From positions 20,165-84,164 of the forward strand of contig NZ_KB893251.1 in assembly GCF_000374065.1 (NCBI RefSeq): a stretch of 64,000 bases of DNA. The letters run 5' to 3'. This document shows positions 9,703 through 18,584 of this stretch, one piece after another (within the stretch, counting starts at the first letter, position 1; each line of letters starts with the position of its first letter). The stretch is from Spirosoma luteum DSM 19990 (GTDB lineage: Bacteria; Bacteroidota; Bacteroidia; Cytophagales; Spirosomataceae). The translations under genes were made by a program, and so were the position numbers. The notes below the pieces were generated by a model that was not told the origin of the DNA, did no database searches, and saw only the letters and a list, made by a program, of their open reading frames with translations.

Positions 9703-10542
9703 GTGCGCAACCTGTTTACTACCCTTCTTTTGCTGTTGCTTTCACCAGCCGGACAGGCTCAGGGAATTGTTCTGCCCAGTAACCTGAACTCACTGACCAT
9801 TGTGGGGGGCAAAACACTGGCCGAAACGACCATTAAAATTGGTAAACAGTTTATCGGTAACCCGTACACCCCACATACGCTCGACGTGAATCCTACCGAA
9901 CAACTGGTTGTTAACGTTCGGGAATTCGATTGCACCACCTACCTGGAAACCGTACTGGCCCTTTCATTAACCTGGCAGGCTGTATCCGTTAAACAAAATC
10001 CAGCCCTGTTTGATGAAACGTTTCGCCAGTATCTGACCCGGCTCCGGTATCGGGATGGGCGGATCGAAGGCTACGCCAGTCGATTGCATTATTTCTCGGA
10101 CTGGCTGCGCGACAATGAACAGCACGGCCTTTTGACCGATGTAACCCATGAACTACCGGGCAGTATCTCCGTAGCGAAATCCGTTTCTTACATGACCGCG
10201 TCGATGTATCGATACCCCCGCCTGCAGGACCCGGCCATCTTTAAACAGGTGGCCCGAACGGAAGCATCACTGAGTCAGCAGCCCTTTGCTTTTGTACCGA
10301 AAAAGAACATTCGGCAGGCCGAAGCGCAGCTTCAGGACGGGGATATCGTGATGCTGATGGCCGCCCGGCCCGGTCTGGATATGAAGCACGTTGGCCTGGC
10401 CGTCCGACAACCTGATGGGCGCATGCATCTCCTTCATGCCTCCTCCGACCAGGGTGAAGTAGTAATTACGAAGTACCCTATAAGCGATTACCTGCTGTGG
10501 CATAAACACCTGTCGGGCATTCGGGTAGCCCGACTGAAATGA
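9703..10542 (+). CDS. DUF1460 family protein (N-acetylmuramoyl-L-alanine amidase-like), exported
   Basis: Secreted protein of the DUF1460 family, which has an NlpC/P60-like fold and is thought to act on cell-wall peptides. A GTG at 9703 is the only sensible start: it gives the signal peptide MRNLFTTLLLLLLSPAGQAQ. The likely catalytic cysteine is in REFDCTTYLE (about residue 73) and the histidine in DMKHVGLAV (about 230); NPYTPHTLD is another family signature. It stands alone, 63 bp after the GH13 gene on the same strand. Family assignment is firm, enzymatic activity is inferred from the family. Confidence 0.82.
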   Translation: MRNLFTTLLLLLLSPAGQAQGIVLPSNLNSLTIVGGKTLAETTIKIGKQFIGNPYTPHTLDVNPTEQLVVNVREFDCTTYLETVLALSLTWQAVSVKQNPALFDETFRQYLTRLRYRDGRIEGYASRLHYFSDWLRDNEQHGLLTDVTHELPGSISVAKSVSYMTASMYRYPRLQDPAIFKQVARTEASLSQQPFAFVPKKNIRQAEAQLQDGDIVMLMAARPGLDMKHVGLAVRQPDGRMHLLHASSDQGEVVITKYPISDYLLWHKHLSGIRVARLK

Positions 10543-10633
10543 ATAGTGAAGCGTTAACAATGTAGAATAAACTCTTAGAGACTGATTATCAGCATAAAAT
10601 ATTTTTCATTCTACATTTTTCACTTCTCCTTCC

Positions 10634-11107
10634 TTACTTCTCCAGCTCCAATGGTACTATAGTCGAGTTTTTCACTTCGGCCATCACAAAAAAGCTGCTG
10701 ATGTGCAGCGTACCCGCAATAACGGACAGGTGTTCCTGGTAAAAGCGGTTGTAGGTTTCCATATTACGGCTAACAATCTTGAGCAGGTAATCGAACGTAC
10801 CCGACACCCGGTTACACTCTACTACATCGGGCAGTTCACAGATGGCCGCTTCAAAAGCCGCAAACGCATCGCGGGTTTGCCGGTCGAGCGTAACCTGGCA
10901 GTAGACCATCAACAGGTTACCCAGTTTTTTTCTGTTTAAAATCGTCACGTAACGGTCGATGACTCCTTCCCGTTCGAGTCGCTTTATTCGCTCATGAATG
11001 GGGGTTTTGGAGAGGTTGATCCGCTTTCCAATTTCCTGAATGGTCATCAGTGCGTCTTGCTGGAGCAGGGTCAATATTTTACGGTCGGTATTGTCCAGAT
11101 TATCCAT
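10634..11107 (-). CDS. Lrp/AsnC family transcriptional regulator
   Basis: 157-residue DNA-binding regulator. N-terminal winged helix-turn-helix: DNTDRKILTLLQQDALMTIQEIGKRINLSKTPIHERIKRLE pattern across residues 5-45; the C-terminal half is the RAM/AsnC ligand-binding domain (LPDVVECNRVSGTFDYLLKI). It is transcribed divergently from alanine dehydrogenase, 174 bp apart. In many bacteria an Lrp-type regulator next to ald activates it in response to alanine, so the same role is likely here (inference from context). Confidence 0.9.
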   Translation of the reverse strand: MDNLDNTDRKILTLLQQDALMTIQEIGKRINLSKTPIHERIKRLEREGVIDRYVTILNRKKLGNLLMVYCQVTLDRQTRDAFAAFEAAICELPDVVECNRVSGTFDYLLKIVSRNMETYNRFYQEHLSVIAGTLHISSFFVMAEVKNSTIVPLELEK

Positions 11108-11233
11108 AACGGCATTTTTACGTATTTAACCCCTATTATTCGCTAAAAATAGATTTATTTCCTGTTTATAAGGCTGATTACAAGCTTATTTTCCAAAATA
11201 ATGAGTAATATCAGAAAAGTAACACCGCCTTTT

Positions 11234-11241
11234 TACCTTTG
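11234..11241 (+). promoter_or_regulatory. Putative -7 box (TACCTTTG) for ald
   Basis: Perfect match to TAnnTTTG, 40 bp before the ald start. No good TTG is found at -33, which would fit a promoter that needs the divergently encoded Lrp activator. Confidence 0.5.
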
Positions 11242-11281
11242 TTTAAAGGCAATCCTACTAGGCCAAATCAATTGATCGCTC

Positions 11282-12418
11282 ATGGTAATCGGTGTTCCCG
11301 CTGAAATAAAGAATAACGAAAATCGCGTTGCGTTGACTCCCGCAGGCGTTACCGAACTTCGGAAACGTGGCCATACAGTTTATGTACAGGTCAATGCGGG
11401 TGCAGGTAGCGGTTTTGAGGATGAAGAGTACATTGCAGCCGGTGCCATAATGCTCCCCACTATCGAGGCTATTTATGGTATTGCCGAGATGATCATGAAG
11501 GTTAAGGAGCCGATCGCTTCGGAGTATGACCTTATCAAGGAAAACCAGCTTCTCTTTACGTATTTCCACTTCGCTTCGTCGGAAGAACTGACCCAGGCCA
11601 TGCTGGCCAAAGGGGCTATTTGTCTGGCTTACGAGACCGTTGAGCGGCCCGACCGTAGCTTACCCTTGCTGGTACCTATGTCGGAAGTAGCCGGTCGGAT
11701 GGCGGTTCAGGAAGGAGCCAAGTACCTCGAAAAACCCATGAAAGGTCGGGGTATTTTACTGGGTGGTGTACCAGGGGTTAAGCCCGCCAACGTACTCGTG
11801 CTCGGTGGAGGTATTGTTGGTACGCAAGCCGCCAAGATGGCCGCCGGACTGGGGGCGCAGGTCACTATTATGGACGTAAGTCTGGCCCGGTTGCGTTACC
11901 TGTCAGACATCATGCCGCCCAACGTGCAGACGATGATGTCGAATGAGTATAACATTCGGGACATGATCAAAATCTGCGACCTGATTATCGGGGCGGTACT
12001 GATTCCGGGTGCCAAAGCACCTCACCTCATCACCCGTGAAATGCTGACGCAGATGCGGCCGGGTACGGTGTTGGTCGACGTAGCCGTGGATCAGGGCGGA
12101 TGTATCGAAACCTGCCGGCCAACTACGCACGAAGACCCTACGTTCATCATTGATGGTGTAGTGCATTACTGCGTAGCCAATATGCCGGGGGCTGTTCCCT
12201 ATACCAGCACGCTGGCTTTAACCAATGCAACCCTGCCTTACGCGCTGCAACTTGCCAACAAAGGCTGGCAACAGGCATGCCGCGACAACACAGACCTGAA
12301 ACTGGGACTGAATGTAGTAGGCGGTAAAGTAGTGTATCAGGGAGTGGCCGATGCCTTCGGCTTGCCATTAACCGACGTAAATTCGGTATTGACTCAGGAA
12401 GAAGAGTCAGTACGCTAA
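11282..12418 (+). CDS. ald: Alanine dehydrogenase
   Basis: Catalyses NAD-dependent reversible oxidative deamination of L-alanine to pyruvate and ammonia in the cytoplasm. 378 residues, the usual size. Family blocks: VGVPAEIKNNENRVA-like start, MKVKEP with the substrate lysine, TYFHFA, the Rossmann loop VLGGGIVGTQAA (about 170-181), DVAVDQGGC and NMPGAVPYTST. A perfect -7 box and the divergent Lrp gene lie upstream; a strong terminator follows. Nothing unusual. Confidence 0.95.
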   Translation: MVIGVPAEIKNNENRVALTPAGVTELRKRGHTVYVQVNAGAGSGFEDEEYIAAGAIMLPTIEAIYGIAEMIMKVKEPIASEYDLIKENQLLFTYFHFASSEELTQAMLAKGAICLAYETVERPDRSLPLLVPMSEVAGRMAVQEGAKYLEKPMKGRGILLGGVPGVKPANVLVLGGGIVGTQAAKMAAGLGAQVTIMDVSLARLRYLSDIMPPNVQTMMSNEYNIRDMIKICDLIIGAVLIPGAKAPHLITREMLTQMRPGTVLVDVAVDQGGCIETCRPTTHEDPTFIIDGVVHYCVANMPGAVPYTSTLALTNATLPYALQLANKGWQQACRDNTDLKLGLNVVGGKVVYQGVADAFGLPLTDVNSVLTQEEESVR

Positions 12419-12445
12419 AAATATTACTTATTCATCGATAGACGC

Positions 12446-12478
12446 AGGCCATACTTTTCGGAGTATGGCCTTTTTTTT
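12446..12478 (+). terminator. Rho-independent terminator of ald
   Basis: A 10-bp stem (12446-12455 with 12462-12471), 6-base loop, followed directly by a run of eight T ending at 12478. Classic intrinsic terminator on the plus strand. Confidence 0.9.
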
Positions 12479-12483
12479 GGGTC

Positions 12484-12774
12484 TTAGCTCAGATATTTCG
12501 CCACCAAAACAGCCCACTCCTCGTCCAGCGAACCCTCAAAATAGGGTTCTCCCGCCCGACGGTACCAGTAGTTGGCATTGAACCGGTCGCCTTCTTTTCG
12601 GTGCAGGTAGGCGTGCAGCCGGTCGTAAGGCGGGGTGCCCTCCCGGCCTTGCGCAACGTTATGGGCGGCTTCCCAATGGCCGCAGCCATCATACCAGAGC
12701 CCCTGTAGAACCGGATGGATACCCGCTGGCGGCTCTGGCTGCGACAGGGTAGTTTTGAACTGCTCAATGGTCAT
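12484..12774 (-). CDS. Small conserved hypothetical protein
   Basis: 96 residues, cytoplasmic by appearance, no signal or membrane segment. The centre has a distinctive run of aromatic and polar residues: LWYDGCGHWEAAHNVAQ, then DRLHAYLHRKEGD and ANYWYRRAG. The GHWEAAH and LHAYLHRKEGD stretches look like a conserved family of short Bacteroidota proteins, but I know no function. Its start codon overlaps the stop of the preceding membrane-protein gene by 4 bp (12771-12774), so the two are translationally coupled. It ends just past the ald terminator in convergent orientation. Confidence 0.7.
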   Translation of the reverse strand: MTIEQFKTTLSQPEPPAGIHPVLQGLWYDGCGHWEAAHNVAQGREGTPPYDRLHAYLHRKEGDRFNANYWYRRAGEPYFEGSLDEEWAVLVAKYLS

Positions 12775-14309
12775 TTTACGCTGAATTTTTCGGGTAAGGC
12801 TTTTTGCAGGTACGATTCATAAGCCGGGGTAACATACACCGTATAGGTATCCAGCCGCACGGCCCGGTAGGGTTGCTTCATAACGCGGGGCAGCAGTTCA
12901 CCCAGCTTCTGAAAATCATTGTTTGGAATAATAGCCAGGTCCGCTTTCTCCCATTGATTTTTGGTAGGCCAGATGTTGTAATGTTTGTGAAAAAACGGAA
13001 TCAGGTAATCAAAGACAAACACATTTGAGCGTGCGGGAATAACATGGGCGAGTTTTTCAACAACGGCTACATCCGAAGCCGGTAACAGCGGTTCTTTTTC
13101 AGGGTCATATCGGTGCGTCACCAGATTACGAAGACTGGCAAAGAACCGGAAGTCGGGCCGGGCGTACTGAACAATGGGCAGCTGTATAACTACGAGCACT
13201 ACACAGACCGAAATCCACTGCCTGCCGGAAGCCTGCTGCCTGCCGACACCGAATATAAGCCACACAAGCAACGTATACACCACGGAGAACGCATAAACCA
13301 GTACAAACCGGGGTGGCCACGTAAGCGATACCAGGTCAAATAAAGCATTGGTTCCGTAATAGGTGCCCCCCTGTACCCAGTTAGAGAGTAACAGCGCCAG
13401 TTGAGCTACTGCATAAACCAACAGAACGCTACCAGTTTGCTGCCAACCGGTCCGAAACAGTCCGTATGCCAATAAGCCGATGGAGGGCAACAGGAGCAGG
13501 ACCGTTTGCCCCAGCAGACGTAGGTTCGTACGAATAAACGTTGCATCATGCAGGCCGTTACCAATAGCAGCGAGAGCCTGCTGCAGCCGGGGTTCAGGCT
13601 CGGCCGAATGATTTTTGTACGACAAAAAAAGCATCCCTGCTATAAAAACGGCCGCCCAACCGCCCAACACCCGCCAGAATACGGACCTGGTGAGTATACC
13701 AAAAACATTACGCTCCCGATTGGTAGCCAGGTACTGAAGGCACAGATAGGCCAGGTGAATAGCACCCACCAGCAGAGCACCGTCTTCTTTTACCAATACG
13801 ATCAACGCACCCGTTATCCAAAACCAGGTTGACTGACGCGTGTACAAGGCCAGAAAAAAGAGAATCGACAGCGGGAAATAGGTCAGTTCAGGATGCCAGC
13901 CAATGCCAGGGTGGTCGTTGAGCCAGAACCAGACAGGTCCCAGCAGCAACACACTTAAGGCGGCCCAAACAGCCCAGGAAGCCATTTGTCGGCTAAGCTG
14001 ACGTAGTAACAACCCATAACTCAAGGCTAACAGGCCCACCTGAACGGCAAAAGCGCCGTAGGCACCACCCAGGTAGATGAGTGGCCCCCAGAGCAGCATG
14101 GCATAATTGTTATGAATCCGGTCATCGTAGCCCCAGATGTTTTCGTACAGCAGCGGCCTGCCATCCAGCCAGCTGCACGATGCCTGAAGAAAAATGTACA
14201 TGTCGTTGTAGGTATAATACAACGCATTGAACCGGGCAATTTTGAAGCAGAAAAATAAGAGTAGTATCAGGCTGCTCGTGGCAACCGGAACAATCCAGCG
14301 TGATTTCAT
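12771..14309 (-). CDS. Polytopic membrane protein, DUF2079-like
   Basis: 512-residue inner membrane protein with about ten hydrophobic helices and a soluble C-terminal part. The N-terminal region (ALYYTYNDMYIFLQASCSW, GRPLLYENIW, NYAMLLWGPLIYLGG) and WHPELTYFPLSILFFLALY resemble DUF2079, a family related to GT39/GT-C membrane glycosyltransferases. Asp37 in YNDMY fits the first-loop acidic residue of GT-C proteins. Function unproven; a role in lipid-linked sugar transfer is inference. It overlaps the next small gene by 4 bp. Confidence 0.65.
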   Translation of the reverse strand: MKSRWIVPVATSSLILLLFFCFKIARFNALYYTYNDMYIFLQASCSWLDGRPLLYENIWGYDDRIHNNYAMLLWGPLIYLGGAYGAFAVQVGLLALSYGLLLRQLSRQMASWAVWAALSVLLLGPVWFWLNDHPGIGWHPELTYFPLSILFFLALYTRQSTWFWITGALIVLVKEDGALLVGAIHLAYLCLQYLATNRERNVFGILTRSVFWRVLGGWAAVFIAGMLFLSYKNHSAEPEPRLQQALAAIGNGLHDATFIRTNLRLLGQTVLLLLPSIGLLAYGLFRTGWQQTGSVLLVYAVAQLALLLSNWVQGGTYYGTNALFDLVSLTWPPRFVLVYAFSVVYTLLVWLIFGVGRQQASGRQWISVCVVLVVIQLPIVQYARPDFRFFASLRNLVTHRYDPEKEPLLPASDVAVVEKLAHVIPARSNVFVFDYLIPFFHKHYNIWPTKNQWEKADLAIIPNNDFQKLGELLPRVMKQPYRAVRLDTYTVYVTPAYESYLQKALPEKFSVK

Positions 14310-14371
14310 AACATACTAACAGTGGGCCATTTGCCAGCGATTTCAGCAAGTTGCGCCCGGCAAAATTCTGT

Positions 14372-15169
14372 TTACAGCCACTGCTCACGCAGAATACCAT
14401 TTAGTTTTTCGTACGGAATCGTGACCTGAACCGGCCCCACCGCGTAAGCAGCTATTTCGTACGGATTGTAATAGAAAATAAGGCCATTTCGGGTCGTACC
14501 AACGTTGTCGGGTAAAAAGAAATGACCCTCGCGCAGAAAATATCCTTCTTCTTCCAGGTTAGCATTCGGCTTTATTTTCTGCTGTTGCCGGAAGGCTTGT
14601 TCTACTAGGCCGAGCAGGGCCGTAGTATCATCAACCATATCGTCCAGCGTCAGCATCCGCCCCGTTTTTCGGTCAAATGTATAAAAACTCAGGCCTGAGT
14701 TGGGATGAGCACCACCCGTATAGGCGTACGTTTCGACTTTTACGGTCAGGGCTTTCGCGCTTGAATGAACGGTATCGACCCTGGTTTCCAGTTGCCAGCA
14801 GCCGCTCAGGCTTCCCATATCTTTCCGCACCGCTTCATAATCCAGCGCAAACAGGGAAGCAGCCTTGTTCAGATTGGTTTTCGCATCCGGATTAGTGGCC
14901 ACCGTTGTACTATCGAGCCAGCCCGTCAGGCTACCGACAGCTATCAGGTGGAGACTATCATTAATTTTTCGGGTCCCTTCGGTATCATCCTCTAATAAAA
15001 GGTAGGATACGGATACATCGACGCCGGTATTGCTGGCGCTATCGCAACGCGTTGCTCCGCCAAAGGTATATTGTTGTCGTCGTAAAGATGGAGGACCCGA
15101 TTGCGTTAACTGACAGGCTGACAAAAAACTCACTAAACCGAAAAAGATCGGCACAAAACAGCACTTCAT
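14372..15169 (-). CDS. DUF3298/DUF4163-type lipoprotein
   Basis: 265-residue exported protein. The N-terminus MKCCFVPIFFGLVSFLSAC ends in a lipobox (LSAC, Cys19), so it is probably lipid-anchored. The C-terminal half has YAYTGGAHPNSGLSFYTFD and DDMVDDTTALL followed by EGYFLREGHFFLPDNV and YEIAAYAVGPVQVTIPYEKL, the signature of DUF3298, the domain also found in RsiV-type proteins. No catalytic function is known. It sits between a membrane protein and the LytTR response regulator, all on the minus strand. Confidence 0.8.
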   Translation of the reverse strand: MKCCFVPIFFGLVSFLSACQLTQSGPPSLRRQQYTFGGATRCDSASNTGVDVSVSYLLLEDDTEGTRKINDSLHLIAVGSLTGWLDSTTVATNPDAKTNLNKAASLFALDYEAVRKDMGSLSGCWQLETRVDTVHSSAKALTVKVETYAYTGGAHPNSGLSFYTFDRKTGRMLTLDDMVDDTTALLGLVEQAFRQQQKIKPNANLEEEGYFLREGHFFLPDNVGTTRNGLIFYYNPYEIAAYAVGPVQVTIPYEKLNGILREQWL

Positions 15170-15255
15170 AACGATAAAATAGAGTAATAAGAGGAAGTCA
15201 GGTATAAACGAGTTGACGACTGGCTAAATACCCAATTCCATCCGATTATCCTTCG

Positions 15256-15990
15256 TTACAAACTTAACAAATCTTTGAACCGAATAGCCTGCCGCCGACT
15301 AATTTCAATCTTGTCGCCCCCGCGTAACGTCACCAGCAGCCCCCCGCTGAACCAGGGTTCAATCTTGTCAATCCATTGCAGATTGATGATATGCTTGCGG
15401 TTGGCCCGGAAAAAAGTGCTGGGGTTGAGCCGGTCTTCAAGGGCATTCAACGACTTTAGTACCAGTGGTTTTTGATCATCAAAATATAGTCGGACGTAAT
15501 TGCCCATGGATTCAAACAGCCGAACCTTGCCCAGTTTGACGAACCAGCATTTTTCCCCGTCCTTCACGAAAACCTGATCATTTTCGCCCAAAACCTTTGA
15601 GGAAGTTCCTAAAGATGACCCCGCATTTTCGGGAACGTGCTGTTCTTCCTCTACCCGGTGAATGGCTTCGGACAGGCGGGCCAGTTCGATGGGTTTGAGC
15701 AGGTAATCGAGTGCGTTGAACTCGAAGGCTTTGATGGCGTACTCATCAAAAGCCGTTGTAAAAATTACTTCGGGGGTTTTGCCTTCGATAGACTGTAGCA
15801 GCTCAAAGCCGTTTTTTCCCGGCATCTGAATATCCAGAAACAGCAGTTCCGGCTCCAGTTCATCAATCATGGCCAGCGCTTCATCGGCATTGGCCGCTTC
15901 ACCAATAATCTGAATTTTTGGGAAATTTTCGAGTAGCCGACGTAGTTCATTACGGGCCAGGCGTTCATCATCAATAATAAGGGTTTTCAT
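15256..15990 (-). CDS. LytTR-family response regulator
   Basis: 244 residues: a receiver domain (DDE acidic pocket at residues 7-9, phospho-acceptor Asp in LLFLDIQMPGKNG near residue 54, TTAFDEYAIKAF and K in LLKP) followed by a LytTR DNA-binding domain from about residue 140 (VFVKDGEKCWFVKL, LFESMGNYVRLYF, FFRANRKHIINL). Partner of the LytS-type kinase just upstream on the same strand. LytTR proteins bind pairs of 9-bp direct repeats about 21 bp apart, the same geometry seen before six operons at 49-59 kb of this window; a direct link is inference. Confidence 0.93.
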   Translation of the reverse strand: MKTLIIDDERLARNELRRLLENFPKIQIIGEAANADEALAMIDELEPELLFLDIQMPGKNGFELLQSIEGKTPEVIFTTAFDEYAIKAFEFNALDYLLKPIELARLSEAIHRVEEEQHVPENAGSSLGTSSKVLGENDQVFVKDGEKCWFVKLGKVRLFESMGNYVRLYFDDQKPLVLKSLNALEDRLNPSTFFRANRKHIINLQWIDKIEPWFSGGLLVTLRGGDKIEISRRQAIRFKDLLSL

Positions 15991-16001
15991 GTAGAAGGTA
16001 G

Positions 16002-16058
16002 TTGGTCAGTTAATTAGTTTATCAGTTGGTGGGTCAGAGAATTGGTCAGTTAGTTAGT
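16002..16058 (+). repeat. Short degenerate direct repeats between kinase and regulator
   Basis: The 17-bp segment 16002-16018 recurs at 16042-16058 with one mismatch, and further TCAGTT and GTTAATCAGT fragments continue to about 16075. The gap between the LytS kinase stop and the regulator start (119 bp) is largely made of this low-complexity material. Confidence 0.7.
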
Positions 16059-16109
16059 GAGTTAATCAGTCGTTGGTGATGACGCGCCAGTACTGGCTAC
16101 TGGTCAACT

Positions 16110-17177
16110 TTAACTGACCGACTTACTGGCTGATTTTCGGAACATGCCCTCCGATTGGGCGGGTATCAATATATCGGCACATACGATAGCCTCGTCTTCC
16201 TGAAAAATATCAAACCGGGCATCCGGGCCGTAGAGCAGTTCGAGCCGCTGGGCGGTGTTGGCCAGTCCGAAGCCGCCCGATGCTTCTTTGTCGCCCAGCA
16301 CGCCGGTATTCCGGATAACGATGTGTAATTTATCGGAGCTGATGCTGGTATGCACTTCCACGAATCCTCCCCCAATGGCGGTGGACACTCCGTGCTTGAT
16401 GGCATTTTCGACCAGCGTTTGCAGCATCATGGGGGGAACCTGCCAGAACAGGGTTCGACCGTCGATATTGATACGCGAGGTTAGCCGGTCTTCATACCGG
16501 ACCTTTTCCAGGGCCAGGTAGTCTTCTACGGTTTTAATTTCTTCCCGTAATTCAACCGTTTTTCGCCGGTCGGCCAGCAGCGAGTTTCGTAGTAAATTGG
16601 ACAGTTGTGTAATACTTTGCTGTGCCTTAACGGGGTTTTCATGCACGAGTGCCCGAATGCTGTTCAGCGCGTTGAATACAAAATGGGGATTTAACTGGGA
16701 GCGCAGCACTTTGGCTTCTGTTTCGCGGATGCTGGTTTTAAGGAGTATCTTCTCAATTTCGGCGTTTCTATTCTGCTCTACATAATGATAAACGGTGTAG
16801 GTCAGCACCCAGGTCAGCATACTTTTACCCCAGTTCAATATGTAGCCAAAAAACAGAAAGGGTTCGCCAACCAGGTGCTGCGGTACAATAATCTTATCGA
16901 TGGGCATGTTGACCATCGTCATAATCAGGGCCAGCACCAGAATGGAAAGCAGCACGCGGGGTGCTATCTGAAAGAAGGGAAGCCGTACCCAGTTCCACCG
17001 ACGAATCATTAATCGGTAGAGGTGGGTTAAGGTAATTCCCAGAAAAATATTGGCAATGGCCAGGTAAAGCACGTCAACGTCAAAGCCGTCCTCAAACAAA
17101 TAGCCCAGATACTCCACCGCAAGAAGGAGCGACCAGCCGAAGATCTGACAGAACCAATATATTTTCTGCTTTGCCAT
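16110..17177 (-). CDS. LytS/YehU-type sensor histidine kinase
   Basis: 355-residue membrane kinase for the adjacent LytTR regulator. Four hydrophobic segments in the first 140 residues (for example FGWSLLLAVEYLGYLF and VLLSILVLALIMTMV), a coiled linker, then the His_kinase domain with phospho-acceptor His in LNPHFVFNALNSIRAL (about residue 170) and the ATPase N-box LVENAIKHGV followed by GGFGLANTAQRL. No periplasmic sensor domain of size, so the signal is probably sensed in the membrane. Confidence 0.92.
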   Translation of the reverse strand: MAKQKIYWFCQIFGWSLLLAVEYLGYLFEDGFDVDVLYLAIANIFLGITLTHLYRLMIRRWNWVRLPFFQIAPRVLLSILVLALIMTMVNMPIDKIIVPQHLVGEPFLFFGYILNWGKSMLTWVLTYTVYHYVEQNRNAEIEKILLKTSIRETEAKVLRSQLNPHFVFNALNSIRALVHENPVKAQQSITQLSNLLRNSLLADRRKTVELREEIKTVEDYLALEKVRYEDRLTSRINIDGRTLFWQVPPMMLQTLVENAIKHGVSTAIGGGFVEVHTSISSDKLHIVIRNTGVLGDKEASGGFGLANTAQRLELLYGPDARFDIFQEDEAIVCADILIPAQSEGMFRKSASKSVS

Positions 17178-17326
17178 AAACCTTTTCCCGGTTACCTACC
17201 AGCAGGAATTAAACGAATATACGGGCTTCGGCAGGCAAAGTAGTTCATCCCATCAATGAATGGATATATAGCGGTATTACCGGACATATGTGCCTGTTGA
17301 CTGGTAATCAATTGTACAACGGGTTG

Positions 17327-17962
17327 CTACATCAGTGCCAGTGACAGCAGGTGAGCCGTATCATTGGCCTGTTCAATAGTAAACTGGGATGACTCGTACT
17401 GGTAGCAGATTTTGTACAGGCATAAATTACTGTGCTCGAACTGATCCATATCCGATAAAGGCCTGTTTGTAAGCCAGCAGAGCAAAACACGCATGGCGCG
17501 ACCGTGCATGGCTACCAGAACGGTTTCTTCTTCCAGATGCGAGAGAATAACCTCCATGGCGGCTTTTTGCCGGGCGGCCACCTCGTCGGGGCTTTCTCCC
17601 TGATCCGTTGTTTGAGCGGTGTTTCCCGACGACCAGGCTTCGATCAGGTCCCGGTAATATTCATTATCCAGATTACCGGGAATTTTACCTTCCATCACGC
17701 CCCAGCAAATTTCGTTCAGCCCGGTCAGCTTTTCGTACGGTATGTTCAGGTCAAGGAATGGCTGGACAGTCTGGTACGTACGTTTCAATCCCGAAATATA
17801 AATCTTACTGAAGGGTACATGCTGGTAGGTCTCAAAAAAGGCTTGTGCCTGCGCCCGCCCCATATCATTGAGGTCTGAATCAACCCCGCTTCCCTGCACT
17901 ACTCCCCGCCGGTTGTAATCCGTTTCGCCGTGGCGAATCAGGTATATTGTTTTTTGTATCAA
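17327..17962 (-). CDS. Histidine phosphatase family protein (phosphoglycerate mutase-like)
   Basis: Cytoplasmic phosphatase or mutase of the branch-1 histidine phosphatase family. The catalytic RHG motif is in IYLIRHGETDYNRRG at the very N-terminus; the second catalytic His is in VLVAMHGRAMRVLL. I chose the TTG at 17962, giving 211 residues and LIQKTIYLIRHGE as the start. The longer frame back to 18127 would add 55 residues unlike the family and would overlap the start of the divergent thioesterase. Substrate unknown. Confidence 0.82.
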   Translation of the reverse strand: MIQKTIYLIRHGETDYNRRGVVQGSGVDSDLNDMGRAQAQAFFETYQHVPFSKIYISGLKRTYQTVQPFLDLNIPYEKLTGLNEICWGVMEGKIPGNLDNEYYRDLIEAWSSGNTAQTTDQGESPDEVAARQKAAMEVILSHLEEETVLVAMHGRAMRVLLCWLTNRPLSDMDQFEHSNLCLYKICYQYESSQFTIEQANDTAHLLSLALM

Positions 17963-18126
17963 ACCTATTCCTTTGCTAACCGATAAATTTTCCCAAAATT
18001 GGCCCTTAAAATTACATAAAAACGGTGTACTAACCTGTTTCAAGGGCCAAGTTTCGGTGTTAACGTAAGTCGGCAACCCGTTTATCAGCTCAAACCGGAA
18101 CGTTGGTACCCAAACCACGAAAGACA

Positions 18127-18543
18127 ATGAAAGCTGGATTCGACCTAAATGCGCTTGATTTTATTCATACCGATTCTTTGGGTAAGCACCTCGGAATTGA
18201 GTTCATGGAGGCTGGAGAAGGCTACCTGGTTGCCCGAATGCCCGTCGATAATCGCACGCGGCAGCCATTCGGTATTCTGCACGGTGGCGCATCGGTGGTA
18301 CTGGCCGAAACACTGGGCAGTGTGGCTTCCTGGATGATGCTGGACGACCCGGAAAAACAAAGTGCGGTGGGGCTTGAAATTAATGCCAACCATATCCGCT
18401 CCGTTCGCGAAGGCTGGGTATACGGTCGCTGCACACCTATTCATACGGGCCGCACTACCCAGATTTGGGACATTCGAATTACGGACGAAGGTGGTAAGCT
18501 GGTGTGCGTGAGCCGGTTGACAATTGCGATTATCAGTCGATGA
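18127..18543 (+). CDS. Hotdog-fold acyl-CoA thioesterase (PaaI/MenI-like)
   Basis: 138-residue cytoplasmic thioesterase. The hotdog signature RQPFGILHGGASVVLAETLGS (residues 44-64; His52, Gly53, with Glu62 on the long helix as the likely catalytic acid) places it with YdiI/MenI and PaaI proteins, which hydrolyse 1,4-dihydroxy-2-naphthoyl-CoA or phenylacetyl-type CoA esters. The ATG at 18127 is preferred over an in-frame codon at 18103 because it gives the usual length. Divergent from the histidine phosphatase. The menaquinone role is plausible for a Bacteroidota but not proven. Confidence 0.85.
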   Translation: MKAGFDLNALDFIHTDSLGKHLGIEFMEAGEGYLVARMPVDNRTRQPFGILHGGASVVLAETLGSVASWMMLDDPEKQSAVGLEINANHIRSVREGWVYGRCTPIHTGRTTQIWDIRITDEGGKLVCVSRLTIAIISR

Positions 18544-18584
18544 GTTAATCCGTTCGACCTGTTATACAAAACATAGTTTCGTCA

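Noticed and set aside
16002..16075. Repeats between the LytS and LytTR genes as a CRISPR array
   Set aside because: Repeats are short, degenerate and without regular spacers.
17963..18127. N-terminal extension of the histidine phosphatase to 18127
   Set aside because: The added 55 residues do not look like the family, and they overlap the start of the divergent thioesterase.
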